NCBI GenBank assembly: GCA_014361295.1
Contig: JACIVX010000001.1
Location: 817,924 to 881,923 of the forward strand
From: Methanomassiliicoccales archaeon
Lineage (GTDB): Archaea; Thermoplasmatota; Thermoplasmata; Methanomassiliicoccales; JACIVX01
DNA: 64,000 bases
Direction of reading: 5' to 3'
Below are positions 1-7,980 of the stretch, piece after piece. Under the pieces are notes generated by a model. It did not search any database, was not told where the DNA came from, and saw only the letters and a program-made list of their open reading frames with translations. Numbering within the stretch: the first letter of the stretch is position 1; every line of letters starts with the position of its first letter. Position numbers and translations under genes: made by a program.

Positions 1-2
1 AG

Positions 3-245
3 GCCGACATTCTTGGCGTTCAAGTTCTGAGGCCCACGGTGCAAGAAACGACCGCTCTTGGAGCCGCTTATGCGGCAGGCCTTGCGATCGGTTTTTGGAA
101 AGATCTCGACGAATTGAGAAATAATTGGATTATAGATAGAACATTTGTTCCGATGATGAACAAAGAAAAAAGAGAGGAAGGATACGCAAATTGGAAGAAG
201 GCTGTTCAGAGAGCCATGAACTGGGTCGCGACAAAAGACCGTTGA
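3..245 (+). CDS. glpK: Glycerol kinase, C-terminal fragment (gene enters from the left edge)
   Basis: The frame is open from base 3 to a TGA at 243-245, giving the last 80 residues of a larger protein. The segment has the family's C-terminal signature: an ETTALGAAY motif, then a GFWKDLDEL-like stretch and a final helix ending in a GW/NWKKAV-type motif, as in FGGY-family glycerol kinases. The enzyme phosphorylates glycerol to sn-glycerol 3-phosphate with ATP in the cytoplasm. The stop lies 9 nt before glpA, so kinase and dehydrogenase are very likely co-transcribed. Other FGGY sugar kinases share the fold, but the neighbours make glycerol the best substrate. The ATP-binding and substrate residues lie outside the window. 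Confidence 0.9.
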   Translation, partial: ADILGVQVLRPTVQETTALGAAYAAGLAIGFWKDLDELRNNWIIDRTFVPMMNKEKREEGYANWKKAVQRAMNWVATKDR

Positions 246-254
246 GGTGTTCTA

Positions 255-1859
255 TTGCAACGAACAGAAGTTCTCATCATTGGCGGCGGAATTACAGGTG
301 CCGGGATCGCGAGAGATCTAGCATGCCGTGGTGCTGAGGTTGTTCTCGTGGAAGGCTCTGATTTCTCAAATGGTGCGACAGGGCGATGCCATGGCATGCT
401 CCACAGTGGAGCAAGATACGCAGTGAATGATCCTAGATCGGCAGCTGAGTGCGCTGCGGAAAATACCATCTTAAAAAGAATTGCGAACTTCTGTATTGAA
501 GATACTGGTGGATTATTTGTTAGTCTGAAAAACGATGATCTAGATTACGCTGATCGATTCTTATCGTCATGCAAGAAAACCGGCGTGGCAGCGAAGGAAA
601 TAACAGTCCAGGAAGCGTTGAAAAAGGAGCCGATGCTCTCTAGGGAAATCGTTAGGGCGTTCGAGGTTCCTGACGCATCGGTCGATCCATTTCTCCTAAC
701 CCTCGGAAACATTGAATCTGCAAGGGAAGCCAATGGAATTGCGCTCAACTATCATTCCGTCAGAAGATTCGAAATCGATGGCGGGGTCATCGACAGAGTG
801 ATCGTCGAAAATCTCAGGAACGGGAGCGTTGAAATATACAAGCCTGAAATCGTCGTCAACGCGTCTGGCGCTTGGGCAAACAAGATCGCTTCGCTCGCGA
901 ATCTCAGTATCGGCATGACACTTGACAAAGGTTCGATGGTTGTCATCAATGGTAGGTTGACCAACGGATTGATCAACAGATTGAGAAAACCTTCGAACGG
1001 AGATATCATTGTGCCGAGTTATTCTTCATCGATCATCGGCACCACCTCGATTCAGGTCGATTCCCCTCTTGAGAATAAAGCAACTGAGGAGGAGGTTGAT
1101 TTTCTGATCCGCGAAACGGCGATGATGATCCCCAACATCGCGATCTCCAGGGCTGTAAGGGCATACGCGGGGATCAGACCACTATGCGGGAGTGACAGGT
1201 CAACTGGCAGGGAAATCAGCAGAACCTTTCAACTAATCGATCACTCCGAGCATGGGATTGAGAATTTTATCAGCGTGATCGGCGGAAAGCTGACGACATA
1301 CAGACTCATGGCCGAAAAAGTATCAGATATGGTTGCCTCAAAACTTGGCCTATCGGGATCATGTAGAACAGCAATCGATCCGCTTTTGTCTGTGGCTAAG
1401 GAAAATATCCACGCAAAAATCGCATCATCCATTGCTAGTCGGATCGTGAGAAAATCGTGTCTTTTCGCCGATGAAGTCATTCAAAGATGCACCGGAGAGT
1501 TAAGAGGGATGGAGGTCGTTTGTTCCTGCGAAGAGGTTCTACGGGGAGAAGTGATTTACTGGTGTAATCACCAAGATGTAAAGGAACTCTCGGATTTGAT
1601 GAGACGCACAAGAGCTGGTATGGGCTACTGCCAGGGCGGTCTCTGCATTTTCGGATTATTATCCGCGATGATCGATAATTCCGACAGGGATCCAATGGAA
1701 TTGCTAGTTCGGTTTATCAAGGAAAGGGAAAAAGGCGTTGAGCCTGTTTTGTTCAGAGGTCAACTCAAGGAGGAGTTTTTCAAGGAACATTTGATCAACG
1801 GCGTCTATCACCTTGATGCCTATTCGAGGGGAGATTATGAGAAAGACCTTGAAAGTTGA
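255..1859 (+). CDS. glpA: Anaerobic glycerol-3-phosphate dehydrogenase, FAD subunit A
   Basis: This 534-residue flavoprotein oxidises sn-glycerol 3-phosphate to dihydroxyacetone phosphate. A Rossmann FAD motif (IIGGGITGAG) sits at about residues 7-16. The DAO-type oxidoreductase domain fills the first 380 residues. A BFD-like [2Fe-2S] domain lies near the C-terminus, with cysteines at about 423 and 425 and a CQGGLC motif near 459-464. The start is a TTG with GAGGTG 5 nt upstream. It sits between glpK and glpB, whose start overlaps its end. Length and domain order match GlpA of the GlpABC complex rather than the short aerobic GlpD. Membrane attachment is expected through GlpC, not through this subunit. 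Confidence 0.93.
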   Translation: MQRTEVLIIGGGITGAGIARDLACRGAEVVLVEGSDFSNGATGRCHGMLHSGARYAVNDPRSAAECAAENTILKRIANFCIEDTGGLFVSLKNDDLDYADRFLSSCKKTGVAAKEITVQEALKKEPMLSREIVRAFEVPDASVDPFLLTLGNIESAREANGIALNYHSVRRFEIDGGVIDRVIVENLRNGSVEIYKPEIVVNASGAWANKIASLANLSIGMTLDKGSMVVINGRLTNGLINRLRKPSNGDIIVPSYSSSIIGTTSIQVDSPLENKATEEEVDFLIRETAMMIPNIAISRAVRAYAGIRPLCGSDRSTGREISRTFQLIDHSEHGIENFISVIGGKLTTYRLMAEKVSDMVASKLGLSGSCRTAIDPLLSVAKENIHAKIASSIASRIVRKSCLFADEVIQRCTGELRGMEVVCSCEEVLRGEVIYWCNHQDVKELSDLMRRTRAGMGYCQGGLCIFGLLSAMIDNSDRDPMELLVRFIKEREKGVEPVLFRGQLKEEFFKEHLINGVYHLDAYSRGDYEKDLES

Positions 1860-3123
1860 GACAGATGTTCTGATAATGGGGCATGGCGCCGCTGGTCTTT
1901 TTTCAGGCGCCATTCTTTCCTCATTTGGGAAACGGGTAATGATTGTAGGGGAGGGTGCAACATCGACCTCACTTTCAACTGGAAACATCGTTTTTCTGAG
2001 AAATTTCGACGGAAATGTCGATGAGCGCAAGTACGGAGAGACAACGATTTCGGAGGCGCTGATACCGTATATGTTCGATGAGCACTTGGATACAGAGTTT
2101 ATAAATGCCGAGATACGTGCAATGACCTCGTTTCTTTTTCCGCGATTGAATACCTGCGGACTAGCGTTGAACGGATCAATTGATAAGAATCAGGTCTTAT
2201 TGACGAATACGGGCTTTCCCTATTCATGTACATTTGCGCAAATGTTCGCTTCGAAGGGCGATCTTGAAAGCACATCGGAAAAAGATGTTGCGCTTCTGGG
2301 ATTCCTCGGATACAAGGATTTCGATCCTGATTTGGCAGCGATTGTCATATCTAAAATAATGAATCTGAGTAATATATCCGCGTATTGGACCCAAATATCA
2401 GAATTCAAAAGACAATATGAAATGCATGCTGCCGAGGTTGCGCATCTCGCGCATGATGACACTTTTCAAGAAGGACTTGCAGCTGCGATAAAAGATATCG
2501 ATTGTGATATAATTGGAATTCCGCCGATTTTTTCCCTTCTTGATTATCAATTGAAAATGACGGAACTCGAGAAAGAGACAGGAAGAGAGATTTTCGAGGT
2601 CGTAACACCATTGTCATTGCCAGGATTACGTTTTCATGAAGCACTTAGATTAGTTGCTCGGAGAGAAGGATGTCGATTATCCGAGGGATTGAAGGCTTCA
2701 AGCTTGCGTATGGTAGGTCGGAGAGCGGAGTCGGCAATTCTGAAAGGCAGATTCATAGACACGGAGGTCAAGTTCGATTGCCTTATTATTTGCACTGGAG
2801 GATTGCTCGGCGGGGGTTTAATCGCAAATGGTAACAAAATTGTCGATGCTTTCGGCATTTTTCAAGTTGAAAAAATGCCCAACCCAATTCATAGCAACAC
2901 CAAACATAAACTTCACTCTTTGGTTCAAATGATCGCTCGCTACGGTTTGAAAACTGATTCATCGATGCATCTTTATCTGAAAAACGGAGAACGTCTTGAA
3001 AATGTACTGGGAGCTGGCTCAGTTCTTAAAGGATGTTCTTTTCCCGCAGGTCTCGGTTTGGGAGGTATCCTTCTTACTGCTTGGCTTTCGGCTAAGAACG
3101 CATTGGAGGTGCTAGACCAATGA
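1837..3123 (+). CDS. glpB: Anaerobic glycerol-3-phosphate dehydrogenase, subunit B
   Basis: This is the second flavoprotein subunit of the GlpABC complex (428 residues). An N-terminal nucleotide-binding motif (MGHGAAGLFSG, about residues 13-23) is followed by the STG(N)I element typical of GlpB. A glycine-rich segment (GAGSVLKGCSFPAGLGLGG) near the C-terminus matches the FAD-contacting end of the family. I chose the ATG at 1837 over an upstream TTG/ATG pair (1813/1816) because GAGGGGAG lies just before it. The start overlaps glpA by 23 nt and the stop overlaps glpC by 4 nt (ATGA), so translation is probably coupled. GlpB is thought to carry electrons between GlpA and the Fe-S subunit. Confidence 0.88.
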   Translation: MRKTLKVETDVLIMGHGAAGLFSGAILSSFGKRVMIVGEGATSTSLSTGNIVFLRNFDGNVDERKYGETTISEALIPYMFDEHLDTEFINAEIRAMTSFLFPRLNTCGLALNGSIDKNQVLLTNTGFPYSCTFAQMFASKGDLESTSEKDVALLGFLGYKDFDPDLAAIVISKIMNLSNISAYWTQISEFKRQYEMHAAEVAHLAHDDTFQEGLAAAIKDIDCDIIGIPPIFSLLDYQLKMTELEKETGREIFEVVTPLSLPGLRFHEALRLVARREGCRLSEGLKASSLRMVGRRAESAILKGRFIDTEVKFDCLIICTGGLLGGGLIANGNKIVDAFGIFQVEKMPNPIHSNTKHKLHSLVQMIARYGLKTDSSMHLYLKNGERLENVLGAGSVLKGCSFPAGLGLGGILLTAWLSAKNALEVLDQ

Positions 3124-4172
3124 GTGTCACGCTTAAAACGGGTGATTGCATCAAATGCAGCGCGTGCAACATGGTATGTCCAGTCGTTTCAATCGACGGC
3201 ATATCTGGATTCAGTGGGCCAAGAAATCTCGCGGTCGATCTCCCCAGGTTCTTTGCCGGGAGAATGATTTCCTCACAGGAGATTTTCAAATGTACAACCT
3301 GTTGGAAATGCGAGGAGGTTTGCCCCTCATCTTTGCCGCTCTCCGATTCCATTCTCAGATTGCGGGAGATGATGTTTGATGAGAAGACCCTTGTCGAGGG
3401 GCACAAAAGAATTGTCGAAAACATCGATCGCTATGGCAGATCTATCAAACCCCAACTAAGAGAAAGAAGAGTCTATGCAAAGAGAGAGGCAGAGGTCCTC
3501 TATTTTCCAGGTTGCATCAGCGAAATGCGAGTGACCTCAATCTTTGATGCCACCGTAGAGCTTCTCGAAAAGGCTGGCGTGAATTTTGGAATTCCTGACA
3601 ACTGGGTCTGCTGCGGAGCTCCGCTGGAAAAGATTGGCGATTCAAATCGATTGGAATCGTTAAAAGAAACGAACTTGATAAAATTCGGTAGCTTTGAAGA
3701 GATCATCACATCGTGTCCAGGTTGCACAACGCAATTCCTTCGGCATTATGACAGAGATCCTCTTCATACAATCGAAGTACTTTGGGAAGCGACAAAAAAG
3801 AACCGTCTAAAGTTTAAAACCCCGAAGAATAATGTCAGAGTAGCACTCCATCACCCATGCCACATCAAAAGAACAATCGGCCCTCAGATTATTGATCAGG
3901 CCTACGATCTGCTTCAATTAATTCCCAGAGTCAAAATCGTCGAGCTTGAAGATCCAGATAAATGTTGTGGTGGCGGTGGAGGAGTTGTAGCCGGTTTTTC
4001 CGATCTCGCGTTGAAATTGGCCGCAAGTAAGATGAGAGATGCATGCCGCTCAGGCGTTGATCTACTGCTAGCACCATGCCCTTTTTGCGTGCTGAATTTG
4101 CGAAGAGCGAATATCGGCAAGGTTGAAGAATTCATAACATTCATTAATATGTATACTGAACGAGAAGCTTGA
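3120..4172 (+). CDS. glpC: Anaerobic glycerol-3-phosphate dehydrogenase, Fe-S subunit C
   Basis: This 350-residue iron-sulfur protein has two N-terminal [4Fe-4S] ferredoxin motifs (CIKCSACNMVCP near residue 10 and CTTCWKCEEVCP near residue 59). Two CCG-type cysteine-rich domains follow (CCGAPLEK and CCGGGGG), each with a downstream CPxC motif. This is the GlpC/HdrB-D-like arrangement that passes electrons from the flavoprotein subunits to quinone or another membrane or soluble carrier. GGAGGT lies 10 nt before the ATG, which overlaps the glpB stop. No transmembrane helix is visible, so docking would need a partner. HdrD-type heterodisulfide reductases share the fold, but position and length fit GlpC. 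Confidence 0.88.
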   Translation: MSVTLKTGDCIKCSACNMVCPVVSIDGISGFSGPRNLAVDLPRFFAGRMISSQEIFKCTTCWKCEEVCPSSLPLSDSILRLREMMFDEKTLVEGHKRIVENIDRYGRSIKPQLRERRVYAKREAEVLYFPGCISEMRVTSIFDATVELLEKAGVNFGIPDNWVCCGAPLEKIGDSNRLESLKETNLIKFGSFEEIITSCPGCTTQFLRHYDRDPLHTIEVLWEATKKNRLKFKTPKNNVRVALHHPCHIKRTIGPQIIDQAYDLLQLIPRVKIVELEDPDKCCGGGGGVVAGFSDLALKLAASKMRDACRSGVDLLLAPCPFCVLNLRRANIGKVEEFITFINMYTEREA

Positions 4173-4219
4173 CCGCAAAGTAGAAAATAATTAGTATCCT
4201 ATCTAATTCAGGCAAAAAC

Positions 4220-4435
4220 ATGAACAAGAATGCTCTTTGCTTTTCATGCCTTTACATCGAGGAGAGACCCGAATTAGGTGTCAATAACGAACTCATTTAT
4301 TGCATCAAGAAGGACAAGATTTTGAGGCCGAAATCCGAGTGCGAATTTTACGTGAGATCGACGGATGAAACGCGAAACGCACTGCATAGTCAGATATACG
4401 GTGTCCTCTTCGAGGACGAGTTCGAAGATGAATGA
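4220..4435 (+). CDS. Small cysteine-containing protein, function unknown
   Basis: A 71-residue protein I do not recognise. It has a CFSC pair at residues 7-10, further cysteines at about 28 and 41, and a strongly acidic tail (FEDEFEDE). Four cysteines in two groups could bind zinc. It lies 47 nt after glpC on the same strand, with AT-rich sequence between that could carry a promoter, and it converges on the ATPase genes at 4444. The cysteine pattern and codon content suggest a real gene, but only comparison with related genomes would settle this. Confidence 0.55.
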   Translation: MNKNALCFSCLYIEERPELGVNNELIYCIKKDKILRPKSECEFYVRSTDETRNALHSQIYGVLFEDEFEDE

Positions 4436-4443
4436 TTGATGAT

Positions 4444-5145
4444 TCAATCGGAGAATTCAAGCAAAGTCATTTTTGATTCTTGTTGAACCTGCCTGATTTC
4501 GAATGGAATCCATTGGGTTGAGGTTGCGTACCCCCTCATATGCCTGATCCTCAATCTTCGATTGAGATTCTCATCGAACTTCAGTTCGATCACACCATCG
4601 GCCATTGCCATGAGATGATTGATTGTCCTATCCTCGTGCACACCATCGTGCACCGTGAATATAGCCATGCCGAGCTCGGATCGAATCCTGGAGGAGGATA
4701 TCTGAAAGAATTTCAAAACGACATTTGTTTGGTTGTAAAGAAAAAGAGTTGAAAGGGAGTGCAGGAAAATCCTGATTGGGCGGCCGTACTCATTCGCTAT
4801 CGCTGTCAAATTGAACATGATCCCTTCGATGTCCGAGACCTTCCGCACGTATTCTTCCGTGAAAGATGAATGATCATCGTATGAGCCCAGGAGACTTGAA
4901 TGATAATCAATGATGAAGATTTTCTTTCCCAGAAAGTCATCAACGGGAACACCAAAGGCTTTCAAGAGAGAGACGACATCGCCAGGGAGAACATCGATTG
5001 TAACGAAAACAACAATATCGCCTCTTTCAAGGTAGCTCTGAGCAAGTCCGACATTGAACTCAAGAAGTCCAATTCCTGGACTTCCGATCATGAGAATCGA
5101 GGATCTTTCTGGAAGTGCGATTTTTAACATAACCACCTCACTCAT
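4444..5145 (-). CDS. RecA/KaiC-like ATPase-fold protein with a degenerate P-loop
   Basis: This 233-residue protein has the KaiC/RadA-like fold pattern: a P-loop-like element at residues 20-30, a FVTIDVLPGDV strand-helix typical of KaiC-type domains, and a Walker-B-like hydrophobic strand. The P-loop reads GSPGIGLLEF, where a GxxGxGK(T/S) would be expected, so the ATP-gripping lysine and threonine are replaced by leucines. It may therefore not hydrolyse ATP. The start overlaps the stop of the larger ATPase gene by 4 nt. An ATG at 5130, with GAGGTGG just upstream, is an alternative start that still keeps the whole fold. Function unknown; a partner or regulatory subunit of the neighbour is plausible. 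Confidence 0.7.
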   Translation of the reverse strand: MSEVVMLKIALPERSSILMIGSPGIGLLEFNVGLAQSYLERGDIVVFVTIDVLPGDVVSLLKAFGVPVDDFLGKKIFIIDYHSSLLGSYDDHSSFTEEYVRKVSDIEGIMFNLTAIANEYGRPIRIFLHSLSTLFLYNQTNVVLKFFQISSSRIRSELGMAIFTVHDGVHEDRTINHLMAMADGVIELKFDENLNRRLRIRHMRGYATSTQWIPFEIRQVQQESKMTLLEFSD

Positions 5146-6650
5146 AGAATTGGAACCAATGAAATGTGACCACCAACTTTTTTCTCAGCAAATGTAAAGG
5201 CGTTGCACTCCGTGAATGGTTTTTCTCCGTAGAGTATAACCGTTCCGCCCACTCTGTCGATCTTGAGATGGATAGTTGCGAGATCGGCGATCCGCTGGGT
5301 CGAGTCGGCGGAAGGAGGTGCAATGCCAACGAAGATTCCTTTATTCCTCCTGACTGAGGCGAGGTAATCCGCAAGCTGATCCATTACTTGAATTCCATAG
5401 ATGGATTCCATCGTATCGAATCCCATTAATGTGAGGTATGGCTGGGATGAAGCTTGCAACCCAAAGGCCAAATTCTGCCAGCTGAAGTCGTCGTAGGCTG
5501 TTGAGCCTTCAACAGGTAGGATATACTTCGCCGCAGTTCCGATCTGAGTCGCCTTTTCTGGGATTCTGACATTCTTCTCGAAATCGCCTTCACTAACGAT
5601 ACCAACCATGCGATTCCTCAGACTCTCGGCGCTCGCCTTTCTCATCGGAACCCAGATGACTCCTCTCCCCTGCGCAACGAAGTTTGCAACCATCGAGTTT
5701 TCAATCGCGGTGCTAACGCTTGTCGGAATCGCGTGCCCAAGCTCCAAAAGGACGATCGAACCTTTTTCCAATCCTCCACCTAGCATACGATCAATATCTT
5801 CGATGCCGCATGATACTCGCTCTCCAGCGTCGGGAATCGGTGACCAGCCTTTCCACAGAGAAATATCAGCGTCCGCAGTCCTGCCGAAACTCTGAATCCT
5901 ACCGCCGCTGAGGGTAAAAATATATCGCATCTGCTGGATCTCACATCCCCTTAGTTTCATTATTTCGATTTCTCTTAGCCTTCGGTTTTGGTATTCCAAG
6001 GATTTAAGTAAAACAACACCGTCACCAAGATAATCGAGCTGTGGGTCAGCGCTCTCCAGAACGAATAGAACGTTTGCACCGTAACCCTCGACGAGATCGC
6101 TCTGAATTGTCAATATGATTCTTGCGCACGTTTCGCCATATTTCTGTGCCAGTGCATCGATACTGTCAATCACGATCAGTTGTTTTGATTTTTCGTCAGT
6201 CTCAACGATCCTGTAGATCGCTTCAAGCTCGCTCAAATCCCGGCCAATCGTCAACGAAATTTTCGCTTCCTTTCCGCCGAGACTCTTAATTCCTTTCAGT
6301 TCAATTAGTCCCGATTGCTTGTCCTTCTGATCTTTTGCCTCCAGCGTTCTATTTGATGAGATCGTGAGCCGGGAAGTTTCTCCCCTTTGAAACTTTTCCT
6401 TGAGCCATGGAAATTGCGAGAAAAGGGAATTATCGGAAACGCGCGTCGAAAGGTAATAACTTTTTTCTATAGCGCTCAGCTCCTCTATTATTTGAAGAGC
6501 AAAGGTTGTTTTACCCGTACCAGCGTTCCCTCGGAGAATCAATGAGTGACCGCCTTCTTTCATGAAGAAAGCAAGTATTTCAGGCGGAAGTCTTGCTCTT
6601 GAATTTTCGGTTGTTCCAAGTCCCGAAAGATTCTCGGCGTAATACACCAT
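5142..6650 (-). CDS. Two-domain RecA/KaiC-like ATPase (GvpD/KaiC-type)
   Basis: With the ATG at 6650 this is a 502-residue protein with two RecA-like halves. The first has an intact Walker A (GNAGTGKTT, residues 41-49) and Walker B (LIVIDS, about 158-163). The second starts near residue 280 with the KaiC-like lead-in CGIEDIDRMLGGGLEKGS, but its P-loop position (ELGHAIPTSV) has lost the lysine. Archaeal proteins of this type (KaiC-like, GvpD-like) are usually regulatory or signalling ATPases. The frame runs on upstream to 6842, but that would overlap the divergent glmU-like gene and its promoter. Starts at 6650 or 6677 are more likely. It is coupled to the 233-residue protein by an ATGA overlap. 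Confidence 0.7.
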   Translation of the reverse strand: MVYYAENLSGLGTTENSRARLPPEILAFFMKEGGHSLILRGNAGTGKTTFALQIIEELSAIEKSYYLSTRVSDNSLFSQFPWLKEKFQRGETSRLTISSNRTLEAKDQKDKQSGLIELKGIKSLGGKEAKISLTIGRDLSELEAIYRIVETDEKSKQLIVIDSIDALAQKYGETCARIILTIQSDLVEGYGANVLFVLESADPQLDYLGDGVVLLKSLEYQNRRLREIEIMKLRGCEIQQMRYIFTLSGGRIQSFGRTADADISLWKGWSPIPDAGERVSCGIEDIDRMLGGGLEKGSIVLLELGHAIPTSVSTAIENSMVANFVAQGRGVIWVPMRKASAESLRNRMVGIVSEGDFEKNVRIPEKATQIGTAAKYILPVEGSTAYDDFSWQNLAFGLQASSQPYLTLMGFDTMESIYGIQVMDQLADYLASVRRNKGIFVGIAPPSADSTQRIADLATIHLKIDRVGGTVILYGEKPFTECNAFTFAEKKVGGHISLVPIL

Positions 6651-6740
6651 CAATAATCGATTCGGGAAAGAACGCATAAATCTTTTCGATAGATTCTCGC
6701 GAATGATACTATCATATTTTCGAATAACGTTTTCTGCACA

Positions 6741-6754
6741 AAAAGTATAAAGAT
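6741..6754 (+). promoter_or_regulatory. Candidate TATA box for the glmU-like/glmS unit
   Basis: AAAAGTATAAAGAT lies about 40-50 nt upstream of the TTG start at 6790. An archaeal TATA element here would start transcription near 6772-6776, just ahead of the GAGGAGG ribosome site at 6775-6781. It sits in the divergent gap between the two-domain ATPase and the glmU-like gene. Position and composition are the only evidence. Confidence 0.4.
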
Positions 6755-6789
6755 GCAAAACTGAAATGCAATCAGAGGAGGATACACGC

Positions 6790-7980
6790 TTGAAAGCAGT
6801 TATTCTGGCAGCAGGGGAAGGGATGAGGCTTCGCCCGTTCACTTATTCACGCCCAAAGCCCATGCTGCCAATTGGTAATAGGCCGATTCTCGAATACATT
6901 ATCGATGCCCTTGTATCAAATGACATTAAGGACATTATCATGGTTGTTGGATACAAGAAGGAAAAGATCATGTCTTATTTTCAGGATGGAGCAAGATTTG
7001 ACGCAAGAATTTCATATGCTTTTCAGGAAAAACAAATAGGAACAGCACATGCCCTCATCGCTGCAAAACACTTGTTAAATGAGAATTTCGTCGTTCTTGC
7101 AGGGGATAATCTCATCGATGCAAAAATCGTTTCTGACCTTTTGCATAACGGCAGGATACCTTCTATCCTCGTGACTGAGAGCGATATTCCTTCGAAATAT
7201 GGTGTCGTTCAATTAGAAGGTAATAGGATCACATCCATCGCCGAGAAACCCGAAGTCATGGTGGGCAATATCATCAGCACTGGGGTGTATCTATTCAATG
7301 ATGAGATTCTTAACGCAATCGAAATAGAAATGAGTACTGGCGCTCTCGGCATCACAAATGCCATGCAGAAAATGCTTGGAAAACTGGATATCTATGCGGT
7401 AAAAACCGATGGGAAATGGATCGACGTCGTATACCCATGGGATATCATCAAGGTCAATGCTGTGGCACTTTCATCTGAGGGGCAAGCGATTTCGGGCATT
7501 GTTGAAGATAATGTAATGATCAGAGGCCCTGTCGTGATCGGAGCGGGAACGAGAGTTAGATCGGGCACATACATCAATGGACCCGTTCTCATCGGGGAAG
7601 GCTGTGAAATAGGGCCACATGTGAGTATTTTTCCGACGACGAGTATCGGTAATAACGTGCGTATCGATGCGTATACCTACGTCTCCAACTCAGTGATTAT
7701 GAATAATGTATGCATCGGATCACATTCGCATCTTTCACACACTGTCATTGATGAAGGAGTCAGGATTGCATCGAGTCTGAGCTGCGTCTGCGGTCAAGCA
7801 TTTGCGAAAATAGATGATGAGTTTTTCAAATTGGACAATATCGGGGCATTGATTGGAGAGGACACGATCATCGGTTCGCACGTTACGATCGCTCCTGGAA
7901 CGATTGTTGGCGCTGGTTGTCGGATTTCTGACGGTGTAAGAGTTTCTGGAAATCTGGAAAACAGGTGTGTCGTGGTTTGA
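6790..7980 (+). CDS. glmU: Bifunctional sugar-1-phosphate nucleotidylyltransferase / acetyltransferase (archaeal GlmU-like)
   Basis: This 396-residue enzyme begins with the nucleotidylyltransferase signature (LAAGEGMRLRPFT, residues 5-17) and keeps the GTAHAL and LAGDN segments that bind the nucleotide and metal. From about residue 240 on it is a left-handed beta-helix of hexapeptide repeats (for example VIGAGTRVRSG, VLIGEGCEIG). Archaeal members of this class make UDP-GlcNAc from glucosamine-1-phosphate by acetylation and uridylylation. Some also use glucose-1-phosphate with dTTP/UTP. I chose the TTG at 6790 because GAGGAGG lies 8 nt before it; an upstream ATG at 6766 precedes the ribosome site. 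GlmS follows without a gap, which supports the amino-sugar pathway. Confidence 0.82.
   Translation: MKAVILAAGEGMRLRPFTYSRPKPMLPIGNRPILEYIIDALVSNDIKDIIMVVGYKKEKIMSYFQDGARFDARISYAFQEKQIGTAHALIAAKHLLNENFVVLAGDNLIDAKIVSDLLHNGRIPSILVTESDIPSKYGVVQLEGNRITSIAEKPEVMVGNIISTGVYLFNDEILNAIEIEMSTGALGITNAMQKMLGKLDIYAVKTDGKWIDVVYPWDIIKVNAVALSSEGQAISGIVEDNVMIRGPVVIGAGTRVRSGTYINGPVLIGEGCEIGPHVSIFPTTSIGNNVRIDAYTYVSNSVIMNNVCIGSHSHLSHTVIDEGVRIASSLSCVCGQAFAKIDDEFFKLDNIGALIGEDTIIGSHVTIAPGTIVGAGCRISDGVRVSGNLENRCVVV

Noticed and set aside
5142-6842. The 64-residue N-terminal extension of the two-domain ATPase (start at 6842)
   Set aside because: It would overlap the start and promoter of the divergent glmU-like gene; starts at 6650/6677 keep the entire fold.
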